From NCBI RefSeq assembly GCF_023347255.1, contig NZ_CP094466.1:1860001-1924000 (forward strand): DNA of 64,000 nt, in the 5' to 3' direction. Source of the DNA: Faecalibacterium sp. I4-3-84 (GTDB lineage Bacteria; Bacillota; Clostridia; Oscillospirales; Ruminococcaceae). A program made the position numbers and the translations under genes. Below, piece after piece: positions 1-8,103 of this stretch (positions within the stretch are counted from its first letter, which is position 1; every line of letters begins with the position of its first letter). Under the pieces are notes generated by a model. It ran no database searches. It had not been told where the DNA came from and saw only the letters and a program-made list of their open reading frames with translations.

Positions 1-208
1 TGCCAATGCCCCACTGTGTGGTGCTGGAAGCGGCGTTGTCGATCACCACGGCGGCGGTGCGTTCGCCGGGATACTGCAGCTCCTGCCCGGTCAGCGGGTC
101 GGTGGGCGCTGCACTGTCCGGGGCAGTGGGGCCGGCCAGCGCACACCCGCACAGCAGGGCTGTGCACAGCACCGCCGTGCCAAGGGCCAGATTCCAGATG
201 CGTTTCAT
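1..208 (-). CDS. DUF3048-type lipoprotein, 3' part outside window
   Basis: Only the N-terminal 69 or so residues are in the window. The protein starts with a lipoprotein-type signal: basic start MKRIWNL, a hydrophobic core, then a Cys at about residue 22 (LLCGCALAG). The following segment PTDPLTGQELQYPGERTAAVVIDN resembles the start of the DUF3048 domain (the DPLTGE...R...V.VNN region) in the gene just upstream, so the two are tandem paralogs. The start is set by GAGGGAACCGC just before ATG, 12 bp after the stop of the upstream gene, so the pair is probably one operon. Function of DUF3048 (YerB-like) proteins is unknown; they are cell-surface lipoproteins. Confidence 0.6.
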   Translation of the reverse strand, partial: MKRIWNLALGTAVLCTALLCGCALAGPTAPDSAAPTDPLTGQELQYPGERTAAVVIDNAASSTTQWGIG

Positions 209-220
209 GCGGTTCCCTCG

Positions 221-1444
221 TTACTGATAGCTGAAGTTGGACCACTCGTCGTCGTCCACGATGGCAAGATAGGTCTTGCCGCGGTTGAAAAGCATCTGCG
301 CACCGGTCTTGTCGTAGACCAGCAGCGGATGCTCAGGCGAAGCCTTTTCCCAGCGGCCATGCTGTACAGCGCCGCGGCTGAAATAATAGGCATCGCCGCC
401 GGAGATGTAGCTTACCTGCTGCACATCGCCGGAGTCGCCGGAATAGCGCTCGATGGGAGCAAAGCAGACCAGCAGGTTGTCAAAGCTCAGCTGCTTTGCG
501 TTCAGCTCGTCCACGGTGTTTTCAAACTTGCCGGAGATGCGGCTGTACATCTGCATTTTATAGGTGCGGGACTGCGGATCATAGCGGAAGCTGGTCTTGT
601 AGTGGTCCGAGTGGGTGATGCTGACCGTCTTGCCGGATGCTGCACCCTGCATGGCGTTCTCCTCGCCGGTGCGGTAGTCCGCAAAGCGGAAGAAGGTGGC
701 GTCGTAATCGTACTTCAGCCCGATGCCCGCGTTGGAAGCGGCCTGCCGGATCTCCTTGCCGGAGGTGAACTCGGTGTGTTCATAGGCCACATCCCGGCCC
801 CGGCTGTCGCGGTGAGCCGCATGCGGATGGGTGGGAGTATTAAAGTAGCTCTTGCCACCGATGTTCAGGCCGGAATAGTTGTATACGCTGATGAATTTGG
901 TGCAGGCGGCGCTCTCACCGTCGTGGTAGTACAGCGCCTGATAGGGCATCAGCAGCTGCAGGAACTGGTCGCGGCCAGAGCGCAGCGGGCCGATCTCCGG
1001 GATGGAGTCGGCATCGTGGAACACCGCGCAGAAGCGGGTGATGCCGCCCTCCACCTTGCACTCGATCAGCAGATCGGCAGAGGAAAGACCGCGCTGCGGA
1101 CGGGCGTTCTGACGGGAGGTGTTGGAGATGTTGTTCACCATCACGCCCACGATACGGCCATTGCTGCGCTTGGCCTCACCGGTCAGCGGGTCGGCATCGT
1201 AAGCGGGCAGTGCGGCAAGACTGGCAGCGGGCTGCTCGCCTGCTGCCAGCGAGGAAGCAACCATGTCCTCCGAGGATGCAGCAGAAGAAGCTGCGCCGGA
1301 AGAACTGATGCCCAGTGTCTGCTGGAGCCAGCTGGAAAAATTGCTGCCCAGAATGGCACTGCCGGAAGCACTGCAGTTGGAAAGCGCCAGCGAAGCGGCA
1401 GCGGCACCGGTCAGGCGAAGAACAGCACGGCGAGTGATCTTCAT
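221..1444 (-). CDS. DUF3048 domain lipoprotein (YerB-like)
   Basis: The 407-residue product begins MKITRRAVLRLTG and has a lipobox-like LALSNC ending at residue 24, so it is probably an exported lipoprotein. The RR pair followed by hydrophobic residues also fits a twin-arginine signal. A low-complexity Ser/Ala linker (about 25-80) leads to the DUF3048 domain, which starts at DPLTGE and continues with VMVNN and the conserved GPLRSGRDQF segment. I chose the ATG at 1444 because it has GCAGGAGG seven bases upstream; an upstream in-frame start has no such site. No catalytic residues can be named. It is followed 12 bp later by a second, truncated DUF3048 gene. Confidence 0.8.
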   Translation of the reverse strand: MKITRRAVLRLTGAAAASLALSNCSASGSAILGSNFSSWLQQTLGISSSGAASSAASSEDMVASSLAAGEQPAASLAALPAYDADPLTGEAKRSNGRIVGVMVNNISNTSRQNARPQRGLSSADLLIECKVEGGITRFCAVFHDADSIPEIGPLRSGRDQFLQLLMPYQALYYHDGESAACTKFISVYNYSGLNIGGKSYFNTPTHPHAAHRDSRGRDVAYEHTEFTSGKEIRQAASNAGIGLKYDYDATFFRFADYRTGEENAMQGAASGKTVSITHSDHYKTSFRYDPQSRTYKMQMYSRISGKFENTVDELNAKQLSFDNLLVCFAPIERYSGDSGDVQQVSYISGGDAYYFSRGAVQHGRWEKASPEHPLLVYDKTGAQMLFNRGKTYLAIVDDDEWSNFSYQ

Positions 1445-1582
1445 AGGAAAAACCTCCTGCAAAAAACGTATCGGCGCGGCCCGGCAGAATGCCAAAGCCG
1501 GGAAAAAGTTTGCGGGTGCAGCGCGGCGGGGCGCACACTGCCGGGCAGTAAAACGCAGCGCACTGCAGACGGATTTGATTTG

Positions 1583-1611
1583 ATTGTAACGATTCTTGCC
1601 GGGTTTGTAAA
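1583..1611 (-). promoter_or_regulatory. Predicted promoter of the DUF3048 operon
   Basis: On the minus strand TTTACA (1606-1611) and TACAAT (1583-1588) are separated by exactly 17 bp, a good housekeeping-sigma match. It lies about 140 bp upstream of the lipoprotein start, leaving a GC-rich leader in which I see no recognised riboswitch. Confidence 0.5.
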
Positions 1612-1737
1612 GAGGAAGTTATCGGGATGAAGCCCCTTCCGCTGCCGACACCGGAGCATCTTCGATCTGCTGCGCGGATGAAAAGCGGAAGCCCACACCG
1701 ATGCAGGAGCTTTTTGCGCCTTTTTGCCCGGGAACCC

Positions 1738-1766
1738 TTGCATTTTTGCGCAAGTTGTGGTAATAT
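1738..1766 (+). promoter_or_regulatory. Predicted promoter of tRNA-Lys
   Basis: TTGCAT (1738-1743), a 17-bp spacer and TAATAT (1761-1766) sit about 30 bp before the tRNA 5' end. Confidence 0.5.
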
Positions 1767-1796
1767 TATTCGGCAGTATGTTCACTGCGGAAATAT

Positions 1797-1872
1797 GCGC
1801 TCGTAGCTCAGCCGGTAGAGCATCTGACTTTTAATCAGAGGGCCAGGGATTCGAGTTCCCTCGAGCGCACCA
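1797..1872 (+). tRNA. tRNA-Lys (anticodon UUU)
   Basis: The acceptor arms GCGCTCG (1797-1803) and CGAGCGC (1862-1868) pair perfectly. The anticodon stem TCTGA/TCAGA encloses the loop CTTTTAA, giving anticodon TTT (lysine). The T arm reads CCAGGGATTCGAGTTCCC-like and CCA is genomically encoded (1870-1872). Its 3' 46 bases are repeated at 15052-15097, so this copy is the one restored by integration of the element that follows. Confidence 0.97.
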
Positions 1873-1873
1873 A
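1828..1873. repeat. attL core repeat (tRNA-Lys 3' end)
   Basis: This 46-bp segment runs from the anticodon loop of tRNA-Lys to one base past CCA and is identical to 15052-15097. The flanking base differs on both sides (A/T before, G/A after). Confidence 0.92.
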
Positions 1874-1874
1874 G

Positions 1875-1913
1875 ATCCCACGAAGAATCGTAAGATTCCT
1901 CGTGGGATTTTCC
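1875..1913 (+). terminator. Terminator after tRNA-Lys, supplied by the element
   Basis: ATCCCACGA and TCGTGGGAT form a stem with extra AGAATC/GATTC pairing, followed by TTTTCC. It lies inside attL, so the element brings a replacement terminator for the tRNA whose native one now lies beyond attR. Confidence 0.7.
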
Positions 1914-1926
1914 ATTTTCTGGGGCT

Positions 1927-1956
1927 CTGCACACTTTTGCACACTTTTTGCACACC
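1927..1956. repeat. Candidate integrase arm-type repeat, left end
   Basis: A 30-bp block carrying two TTGCACAC-type units is repeated in the same orientation at 14883-14912 with one mismatch. Both copies lie just inside the att cores, where arm-binding sites of tyrosine integrases usually occur. Confidence 0.5.
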
Positions 1957-2027
1957 GGCGGGAAAGCCGTGTTTTTCCTTGCATTGTCTGCATTCTGTGC
2001 ATCGTGAGCGTTTTTTCCATACTTTTT

Positions 2028-3431
2028 TCAGGCGAACAGCAGGCGGGCGAACTCACGCCGCTGCTCGGGGTTCATCTGTCGGACAACTTTCAGCATCCCT
2101 TCTGGGGTGATCTGGATGCTGTCCGGCAGATTTTCTTTTACCGGCACAGAGCCGGATTTGGGGGAGCCGATGTCCTGCGAATAGAAGTCTGCTTCCAGCT
2201 TCTCAGCCAGCTCCAACCGGGGCTTGTCCTGCGTGTGGGCGTAGGTGTCCATCAGGATGCCGGTGGTGGCGTGACCGGTGTTGCCCTGCACGGCTTTGAT
2301 GTTGCCGCCGGATTCAATCAACTGGTAAGTGGCACTGGAGTGGCGCAGACCGTGGAACACGATCTTCTCAAACTCCGGGTGCTCTGCACGCCAAGTGCGG
2401 TACCATTTAGAAAGGGCTTCCGGGGCAACAGGCATACCGTTGGGCAGGCGGAAGAGCTGGCCACAGTTGCGATATCTGCCATCCATGGCAAGCTCGTCCT
2501 GACGGAGCTTTTCCAGCCAAGCCAGCAGTTCCTCTTTCAAGGGTCTCGTCAGATAAAGGGTGCGGCTGGATTTCTTGGTTTTCGGCTTCTTCAGCACCAG
2601 TGCGGAGCTGCTGCCCTCACGCTGGTCGGGGAAGATGTGGTAGATCTGGTTCGGGTCGGTCTTTTCCAGTGCAGCCTTTTCGGTGCGCTGTAAGCTCCTG
2701 CCGACCGTGATGGTCCCACGTCCATCCGCTGCATCGAAGTCGATGTCTCCCGGCTGCAAGCCAAGGATCTCTCCGACACGCAGCGAGAGAATCATGCTCA
2801 GATGAACAGCAAGGTGAAGCGTAGGGTCGGTCATGGTCTGCAACGCAGCAAGCATGGTCTTTTCGTCCCAGATGGCACGTTCTTCCGAGGTCGATTTCGG
2901 GGCTTCTCTCGGAATCGGTGACTTGAGGAGCAGACCCCACTCAACGGCATAGGAAAAAGCAGTCTTGAGCATAGCGTGGACTTCCCGGATGGAAGCACCC
3001 GTCAGAAACTGCCGCTTCTGCTTGTCGGTGAGCGTTTGCTTGACACCCTGCTTATACAGTCCGCGCGGTGTCCGGCTCAGCGTGGCGTAGAACTGTTCAA
3101 GGTCATACGTCTGAACCTTCTGAATCTGTTTCTTGCCAAGATAGGGCACGACAAGATTCTGGATCATGGCTACCGTGTGGGTGTAGGTTTTGGGTGCCCA
3201 CTTGTGCTTGCTGGACTGGATGGGAAGCCACTTGTACAGCATTTCCGCTACCGTCATTGCATCGGGTATGAGGAACGTACCGTCCAAGAGTTCTTTCTCT
3301 ACCGAGATCTTGCGGTCTTGCGCTTCCTTCTTGGTTTTGAAGCTCTCCCAGCCTTCACAGATCCGGCCAGCATGGTCTTTGTATTTGAAACGAACGGAGT
3401 AGGAATCTCCGCGCCTGAGAATAGATGCCAT
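2028..3431 (-). CDS. int: Site-specific tyrosine recombinase (integrase)
   Basis: This 467-residue phage/ICE-type integrase catalyses excision and integration at tRNA-Lys. It has an N-terminal arm-binding domain (about 1-60), a SAM-like core-binding domain (about 60-170), and a catalytic domain with R218 (LSLRVGEILGL), H360-x-x-R363 (FHGLRHSSATY), H387 (NTGHATT) and the nucleophile Y397 (DTYAHT). The start at 3431 has GGGAGGGAACATCTATG; a longer in-frame start upstream would overlap xis. It is the first gene inside attL and follows xis by 14 bp, so the two are probably co-transcribed. All catalytic residues are present, so the enzyme looks functional. Confidence 0.95.
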   Translation of the reverse strand: MASILRRGDSYSVRFKYKDHAGRICEGWESFKTKKEAQDRKISVEKELLDGTFLIPDAMTVAEMLYKWLPIQSSKHKWAPKTYTHTVAMIQNLVVPYLGKKQIQKVQTYDLEQFYATLSRTPRGLYKQGVKQTLTDKQKRQFLTGASIREVHAMLKTAFSYAVEWGLLLKSPIPREAPKSTSEERAIWDEKTMLAALQTMTDPTLHLAVHLSMILSLRVGEILGLQPGDIDFDAADGRGTITVGRSLQRTEKAALEKTDPNQIYHIFPDQREGSSSALVLKKPKTKKSSRTLYLTRPLKEELLAWLEKLRQDELAMDGRYRNCGQLFRLPNGMPVAPEALSKWYRTWRAEHPEFEKIVFHGLRHSSATYQLIESGGNIKAVQGNTGHATTGILMDTYAHTQDKPRLELAEKLEADFYSQDIGSPKSGSVPVKENLPDSIQITPEGMLKVVRQMNPEQRREFARLLFA

Positions 3432-3445
3432 AGATGTTCCCTCCC

Positions 3446-3745
3446 TCAGACCGCTGCAAACCAATCATCGAAGCTCTGCTTGCTTACCCGGATGCTGGTA
3501 CCGAGGCGGATCACCTTGAAATCTTTCGTGGTGTTGCACAGATTGTACGCAGCACGGTTGGAGATCGCCAACAGTTGGGCAATCTCCTCCACCCGGTAGA
3601 CAAGCGGGGCGTGTCGGACGGTTTTGCTGGTCTGGTCAGAAGGTTCTACGGCAGGGGTTTCGGACAATTTCATTGTAGGGGATTCGGGCGCGATTTTCAA
3701 GTCCTCACGGGTCAGTTTGGTGGAATTTTTGCGGACATTCGTCAT
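3446..3745 (-). CDS. xis: Excisionase-like helix-turn-helix protein
   Basis: The 99-residue protein has a charged N-terminal region and a C-terminal MerR/excisionase-type winged helix-turn-helix (YRVEEIAQLLAISNRAAYNL, then FKVIRLGTSIRVSKQSFDDW). The GTSIRV...FDDWF ending is typical of DNA-binding excisionase family proteins encoded next to integrases. The start at 3745 has AGGAG at eight-base spacing; the ATG six bases earlier is too close to the same site. It lies directly upstream of int and is expected to bend attL/attR DNA for excision. An additional role as repressor of the element cannot be excluded. Confidence 0.85.
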   Translation of the reverse strand: MTNVRKNSTKLTREDLKIAPESPTMKLSETPAVEPSDQTSKTVRHAPLVYRVEEIAQLLAISNRAAYNLCNTTKDFKVIRLGTSIRVSKQSFDDWFAAV

Positions 3746-4103
3746 AGGCATGTCTCCTTTGCACTTCTCCAGACCCGGTGCAGCTCCGGTTGAGCTGCAC
3801 CCTTGTGGGCTGGCTAATATGTAAGGGCCTGCCGCTCCTGACCCGAAGCAGCAGCCCAAAAAAGTGCGAGAACTTGAATTTACGCGCCCCACGCGCCCCA
3901 AACCACACAAAAGTACCTTCCTGTGCTGATTTTACAGGGCGCATGGCTGGGACGCACGCGCCCTCTTGGGGCGCATCCTGGTTTCTCTCCCGCCCCACAT
4001 CCGCCCGGAAAGGGCAGATACGCGCCCGGAGAAAACGGCGATAACAGGTAAAAACAAATGCTTTGGGGCGCGTAGGGCGGGAGATTTTCACTTTTCGTGT
4101 GTT
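3746..4103. other. Intergenic region with hairpin and candidate iterons
   Basis: No gene is seen. A perfect 10-bp stem (GGTGCAGCTC / GAGCTGCACC, 3777-3801, 5-base loop) lies just upstream of xis. Between 3882 and 4073 the octamer ACGCGCCC occurs five times (starts 3882, 3891, 3956, 4020, and reverse at 4066), with two ATGCGCCC variants in reverse near 3939 and 3969. The block lies directly downstream of the helicase gene, so it may be the element's replication origin or an initiator binding region. The repeats are short and GC-rich, so chance clustering is possible. Confidence 0.45.
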
Positions 4104-5450
4104 TTATGCCGCAGCAAAGGCGGGGTGGACGCATACGCCCCGGAAGCCGCGATACTTCCCCTCGATGTGCTTGGAAAAGGTCAGGCCATACTTCCCCGCA
4201 TTTTTCAGCAGGAACTGGCTGAACTTCTTTTGCGGAACAGGCGATTCCAGATTATCCTCGCACCACTTGGTGTAGGCGCGATAGAGGTAGGTGGAGCGTT
4301 CCTCGGTGTCGGGCTTGAAGCGGACATACGCCGTTGCCTGCATGAACTGGGTCAGGTTGTCGCTGTCCGCCATGGCTGCTTCAAGGTTCTGGATGGAGCG
4401 CTCGCTGATCGTAAACTGATAGCGGTTCGCCAGCAGACGGTGTAGACCTTCCAGCATCCACAGCAGGATGCCGGGACGCTCCTCGGATAGCTCTTCGATG
4501 AGAAAGGGATTATCCACCCGGGCAGGGTCACGGTCTTTCACCGTGATGAGGATCTGTCTACGCCAGAAGCCATCGCTGTCATCGTGAGCAGCCACAAGGT
4601 TGCCATTGCCGAAGCAGATGAAACGAACGTACAGCAAGCCTTGCACAGCCTGCTTATTCTTCCGCTCGATGCACAAACGGTCCTCGGCGGTGACGATGGA
4701 CTTGATGTTCCGTGTTTCGGGCAAAGCCACCATGTTCAGGTCGTCATCGACCATGACCAGCTTGTACTCCAGATTGGCGCTGGCAAAGCGGTTCGTTTCG
4801 ATGCGGAGGATGGATTCGGAGTGAGAGGCTTCCCCGAACAGCTTCTTCAGCAGCAAGCCGATGCGGGATTTGCCCTCTCCGCCCTTGCCGGTCATGACCA
4901 GCATCTTCTGCGCCTTGGTAGACGGAATCAGGAGATAGCCAAGGTATTCCTGCAAGGTCAGAATGTCCTCCGGGATGAGCAGACCGTCCAAAAATTCCAG
5001 CCACTTGGTCGGTGCGGGGGCATCGGGCTGGTATTCCACGGGGAGCCGGTTCAGGCAGAGTTCCTTTTCCGGCACAAAGCCCCGCTCGTCCAGAAAGTAG
5101 GTTCCGTTCTGGAGATGGATGCGGTCAAGCTGGGGTTTCCATTCAGGGGTATAGGTTTCGATACGGAGTGCGTCCAGAACCTGCTTCTCCTTCTTGGCAA
5201 GGTTGTCGAGCACAAAGTCACGGAGGTCGCTGTGGACTTCGTAGAGCAGTGCGTCCTCGTCTACCTCGCCGTTCTGGTCGAACAGCTTCTGTTTCAGGCA
5301 CATCATGGGGTGTTTCTCTAAAAGGTACTGGCAGTAAGCGGTTTCACGCACTTTGCCCTTACTGTCTACCCAAGGGCATTCGCATTCTTCCTCTTCTTCC
5401 AGTTCGTCCTCATCACGCCAATCGTCGTTCCTCTTTTTCCAGTCGCTCAT
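4104..5450 (-). CDS. Primase-helicase family ATPase (SF3/D5-like)
   Basis: The 448-residue protein resembles phage/plasmid primase-helicases of the D5/P4 C-terminal family. Walker A is GKGGEGKS (188-195), Walker B is LVMVDDD (231-237), sensor 1 is CFGNGN (279-284), and an arginine pair at 297-298 may be the finger. A strongly acidic stretch occupies residues 12-25. The start at 5450 has GGGAGGG upstream and lies 38 bp inside the end of the CHC2 zinc-finger gene, so translation is probably coupled. Together the two would act as a split primase-helicase for replication of the excised element. A separate polymerase domain is not visible. Confidence 0.85.
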   Translation of the reverse strand: MSDWKKRNDDWRDEDELEEEEECECPWVDSKGKVRETAYCQYLLEKHPMMCLKQKLFDQNGEVDEDALLYEVHSDLRDFVLDNLAKKEKQVLDALRIETYTPEWKPQLDRIHLQNGTYFLDERGFVPEKELCLNRLPVEYQPDAPAPTKWLEFLDGLLIPEDILTLQEYLGYLLIPSTKAQKMLVMTGKGGEGKSRIGLLLKKLFGEASHSESILRIETNRFASANLEYKLVMVDDDLNMVALPETRNIKSIVTAEDRLCIERKNKQAVQGLLYVRFICFGNGNLVAAHDDSDGFWRRQILITVKDRDPARVDNPFLIEELSEERPGILLWMLEGLHRLLANRYQFTISERSIQNLEAAMADSDNLTQFMQATAYVRFKPDTEERSTYLYRAYTKWCEDNLESPVPQKKFSQFLLKNAGKYGLTFSKHIEGKYRGFRGVCVHPAFAAA

Positions 5451-5868
5451 GCAATCCCTCCCAATACTTCCGTAGCTCGTCTTCGGTCTTCGGGTCCGGG
5501 AGCACCGAACAGTCCAGATAATATTCAACGATGTCAAGGTTCTTTATCGCTTCAAGGAAGCAGGGGTGAAGTTCTTCTGTGGGTGACTGCGGTGCGTATC
5601 GGATCCGCCAACGCTGCAGACAGCGGTAATAGTCCAGCAACTGCTGCCGGACGGTGGGCGGTCTGCGGGGAGCAAGCCGCACCTTGCCGTCGGCAAGTGC
5701 CATGCCGAAATCGTTCTTCAACTTTTCCACGGCCTTATAGGGAGAAAGTTGAAAAAGTCTGCCGACAAAATCGATCACATCGCCATCTGCCTGACAGGCG
5801 AAACAATGGAAACGGCTGTCCACCTTCATGCTGGGGTGTTTATCCCCGTGGAAGGGGCAGCACATCAT
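5413..5868 (-). CDS. CHC2 zinc-finger (primase-type) protein, start uncertain
   Basis: The product carries a CHC2 primase zinc finger: C4, H7 (CPFHGDKHPS), C22 and C25 (HCFAC), followed by GDVIDFVGRLFQLSPYKAVE, the usual continuation of DnaG-type fingers. No TOPRIM domain follows, so it probably works with the adjacent helicase. The coordinates use the first in-frame ATG pair. However, family-like sequence (DVKNAISTRQAAELYGLAV) continues in frame upstream to about 5940, and the frame stays open to 6030 with no ATG, GTG or TTG. The real start may be non-standard (ATT near 5970), reached by frameshifting from the small ORF upstream, or lost by mutation. Confidence 0.75.
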   Translation of the reverse strand: MMCCPFHGDKHPSMKVDSRFHCFACQADGDVIDFVGRLFQLSPYKAVEKLKNDFGMALADGKVRLAPRRPPTVRQQLLDYYRCLQRWRIRYAPQSPTEELHPCFLEAIKNLDIVEYYLDCSVLPDPKTEDELRKYWEGLHERLEKEERRLA

Positions 5869-5953
5869 ACCGTTCCGGTTTACGGCTAAGCCGTACAGCT
5901 CCGCTGCCTGCCGGGTCGAGATAGCGTTCTTTACGTCCGAAAAGACAGAGGTG

Positions 5954-6061
5954 CTACCCTCCGTCCCAATGGGTGGGGTACAGGCGAAAGGACGAAGCCC
6001 GGTGAGGGGCGTGGGTGAGGTTGGGTTTATTCACACATCGATCCGTCAGAGTGTTGTTCAT
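5954..6061 (-). CDS. Possible 35-residue leader ORF overlapping relaxase stop
   Basis: An ATG overlaps the relaxase stop codon (ATGA arrangement) behind a strong GCAGGAGG site and opens a 35-codon frame ending in TAG. It runs in a different frame from the CHC2 finger but ends where the finger's family-like N-terminus begins. It may be a translational-coupling leader, or the true start of the zinc-finger protein reached by a frameshift or broken by an indel. The peptide is not recognised. Confidence 0.35.
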   Translation of the reverse strand: MNNTLTDRCVNKPNLTHAPHRASSFRLYPTHWDGG

Positions 6062-7620
6062 TTGACCTCCTGCTGCGGTACGGTGTGGCTGCGCTCTTCC
6101 TTGCGGAAGAAGGCTTCCACGTTCTGTTGTGCGGTGCGGAGTTCACGCAGTTCGATCTGCGCTTTCTTGTAGCGGGTGTAGAACCCGTTTTTCTCCGAGG
6201 AAAGGGTCTGATATTCGGCATCCAGCTTTTTGAGATCCGGCAGTGTCCTGAGCCCGTTGGCCTTGAAATAGGCGCAAGCGGCCTCGTACACAGTAAACTC
6301 TGCACGGTGCTGCTCCTTGAACTTGGCGGGGTTCCGCACAGTCTGGAGCTTCTGTGCAAGAGGCTTGTACTGCCGATAGACCACAAGATGCCCGCGCAGC
6401 TCCTTGAGGGAGACCATGCGGGCATCCAAGTCTTTGACCACCGCCAGTGCATCGTCGTGCTGGGTTTTCAGTTCGACAATGCGCTGGTTCAGGGCATCTT
6501 CGCTGAGCAGCTTTTTCTCCTGCAGGAGACACAAGGTCTGCGACCAGCGTTTGAGGTTGAACTTTTTCGCCCAACGCTCATAGCCGATGCCCTTACCTGC
6601 GGCAACGTTCGCCTGAATGTCAACCAGTTTCCTGATTTTATCCGGCTTCTTCTCGCTGCTGGGCTGTATGATGGCGGCAAGCTGGATGCTCTGGGAGAGG
6701 GCGGTCAGCACCTGCTCTTTTTCCAGCTTTTTGCTCAGTTTCTTGGCGGTGATGAACTTTGTCCGGCCGGGCGGGCAGTAGCTCAACCGGCCTCGGCTCT
6801 CCTTCACGGCGATGCCGTGTTCCTGCATGAGCAATGCAGAAAATTCCTCGAAGGTGGTGGTCTTGTTCAGCACAGCGTAGATCTGCTTTCGCAGCTTGTC
6901 CAGCTCGGTCTGGTAGACGGTCTGGGTGGGCTGCTGCCCTTCGGCGGCGAGTTTGGCGTTGGCATGGTCGAGGCGGCGTTGTCCGCGCCGCTGCGCCCAA
7001 TACTCGCGCTCCGAAACATGGTCGCCTTGGGCTTCCAGCAGGTTGATCTGGTTCAGGTCGGCTTGCTCGCACATCTCCATGACTGCGACACGGAGGTGCC
7101 GGAGCATGGCAGAGGTGCAGCGGTGCTTCTTGCCCGCTTCCCAGTCGCACGGCTTGTCCATGAAGGTCTGCCGTTCCACGGTGCGGACACGCAAGCTGCC
7201 GATGACGATGTGGACGTGGATGTTCCCGGCACTGTTGTGACCGTCCGGGTGGGTGCAGACGATGGCGGGATGACCGGGGAAGTTGTCCTTGCAGAACTGC
7301 AAGCCAAGGGCTTGTGCCTTCTCCATGGTCAGGCCGTTCTCTACTGCGTCCTTCGGGTCGAAGCTGATGATATAATGGTGGGTCTTCACGTCCTCCCGCC
7401 CGCCGTTCTTGCCGTACTTGCGATTGGCAATCAGGCAGGCCATAGCAAACGAAGATTCGCCGCACTCAAGAGTGTCGAGCAGGTACGAATCCCGTAGCTT
7501 GGGTCTGCCCTTCTCGTCCAGAATGGGCAGACCGGTGTACTCGTTGTGCTGAAAGGTGAGATAGCTTTCGGCGGCGGCATAGTTAGAGTTTTTCGAGGTC
7601 AAATGCTTGATGGTTGCCAT
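6058..7620 (-). CDS. Mobilization relaxase
   Basis: This 520-residue relaxase would nick the element's oriT and stay bound to the transferred strand. It has the Relaxase-family metal-binding signature: HHY (81-83), then H128 and the pair H135-x-H137 (GNIHVHIVIGS). Tyr14, Tyr20 or Tyr28 near the N-terminus is the likely nucleophile. The C-terminal half (about 330-520) is charged and partly coiled-coil-like, with no helicase or primase motif. The start at 7620 overlaps mobC by 38 bp, so the two are co-translated. Lack of type IV secretion genes in the element makes it a mobilization protein rather than a self-transfer one. Confidence 0.9.
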   Translation of the reverse strand: MATIKHLTSKNSNYAAAESYLTFQHNEYTGLPILDEKGRPKLRDSYLLDTLECGESSFAMACLIANRKYGKNGGREDVKTHHYIISFDPKDAVENGLTMEKAQALGLQFCKDNFPGHPAIVCTHPDGHNSAGNIHVHIVIGSLRVRTVERQTFMDKPCDWEAGKKHRCTSAMLRHLRVAVMEMCEQADLNQINLLEAQGDHVSEREYWAQRRGQRRLDHANAKLAAEGQQPTQTVYQTELDKLRKQIYAVLNKTTTFEEFSALLMQEHGIAVKESRGRLSYCPPGRTKFITAKKLSKKLEKEQVLTALSQSIQLAAIIQPSSEKKPDKIRKLVDIQANVAAGKGIGYERWAKKFNLKRWSQTLCLLQEKKLLSEDALNQRIVELKTQHDDALAVVKDLDARMVSLKELRGHLVVYRQYKPLAQKLQTVRNPAKFKEQHRAEFTVYEAACAYFKANGLRTLPDLKKLDAEYQTLSSEKNGFYTRYKKAQIELRELRTAQQNVEAFFRKEERSHTVPQQEVK

Positions 7621-8029
7621 ACAGTTCACCAACCGTTTCTTCAGCTTTCAGCCGAAAGTTCGTGAGTGCGGACAGTTCCTCCAGAATTTGCGCCCGGAGC
7701 TGCTCGGTGTCTTTGCCGCCGGAGTTGAAGTGCCGTGCAAGCTGGTTGAGGTTGCTTCCCACCTTGCTGCACTGGGCAGACAAGGCGGCAAGCGCCGCCA
7801 GTGCATCCTCGCCGCCCTGCGCCACCACAACGGTGTGCTTGACGTTCACGCCGTACAGGACGCGGCGGACGAGTTCGGATTGGGTGAGGTGGAGTTCTTT
7901 GCAGGCGTATGCGATCCGCAGTTTTTCTTCTGCGGTCACTCGGACCTTGATGATGTGTGTCTTTCGTTTTCGCGGCGTGTCATTGCGGTTCTCTCGTGCG
8001 TGTACGTTCGGACTTTTCATTTCAGTCAT
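7583..8029 (-). CDS. mobC: Relaxosome accessory protein MobC
   Basis: The 148-residue basic protein has a ribbon-helix-helix-like N-terminal part (THIIKVRVTAEEKLRI ... LTQSELVRRVL) followed by the MobC helical region (SAQCSKVGSNLNQLARHFNSG, ELSALTNFRLKAEETVGELY). MobC proteins bind oriT and help the relaxase melt DNA. The start at 8029 has GGAGGTCGAAT directly upstream. The gene lies between the candidate oriT and the relaxase, the usual order. The N-terminal 25 residues are rich in Arg, Lys and Asn and are probably disordered. Confidence 0.9.
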   Translation of the reverse strand: MTEMKSPNVHARENRNDTPRKRKTHIIKVRVTAEEKLRIAYACKELHLTQSELVRRVLYGVNVKHTVVVAQGGEDALAALAALSAQCSKVGSNLNQLARHFNSGGKDTEQLRAQILEELSALTNFRLKAEETVGELYGNHQAFDLEKL

Positions 8030-8103
8030 ATTCGACCTCCTGTGAAAATGATAAATGCCCACTCCGGGATGGAGAGGGCTATGTAAAGCGACACGCCGCT
8101 TTT

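Noticed and set aside
3882-4073. CRISPR-like array
   Set aside because: Repeats are 8 bp, irregularly spaced and in both orientations, and there are no cas genes.
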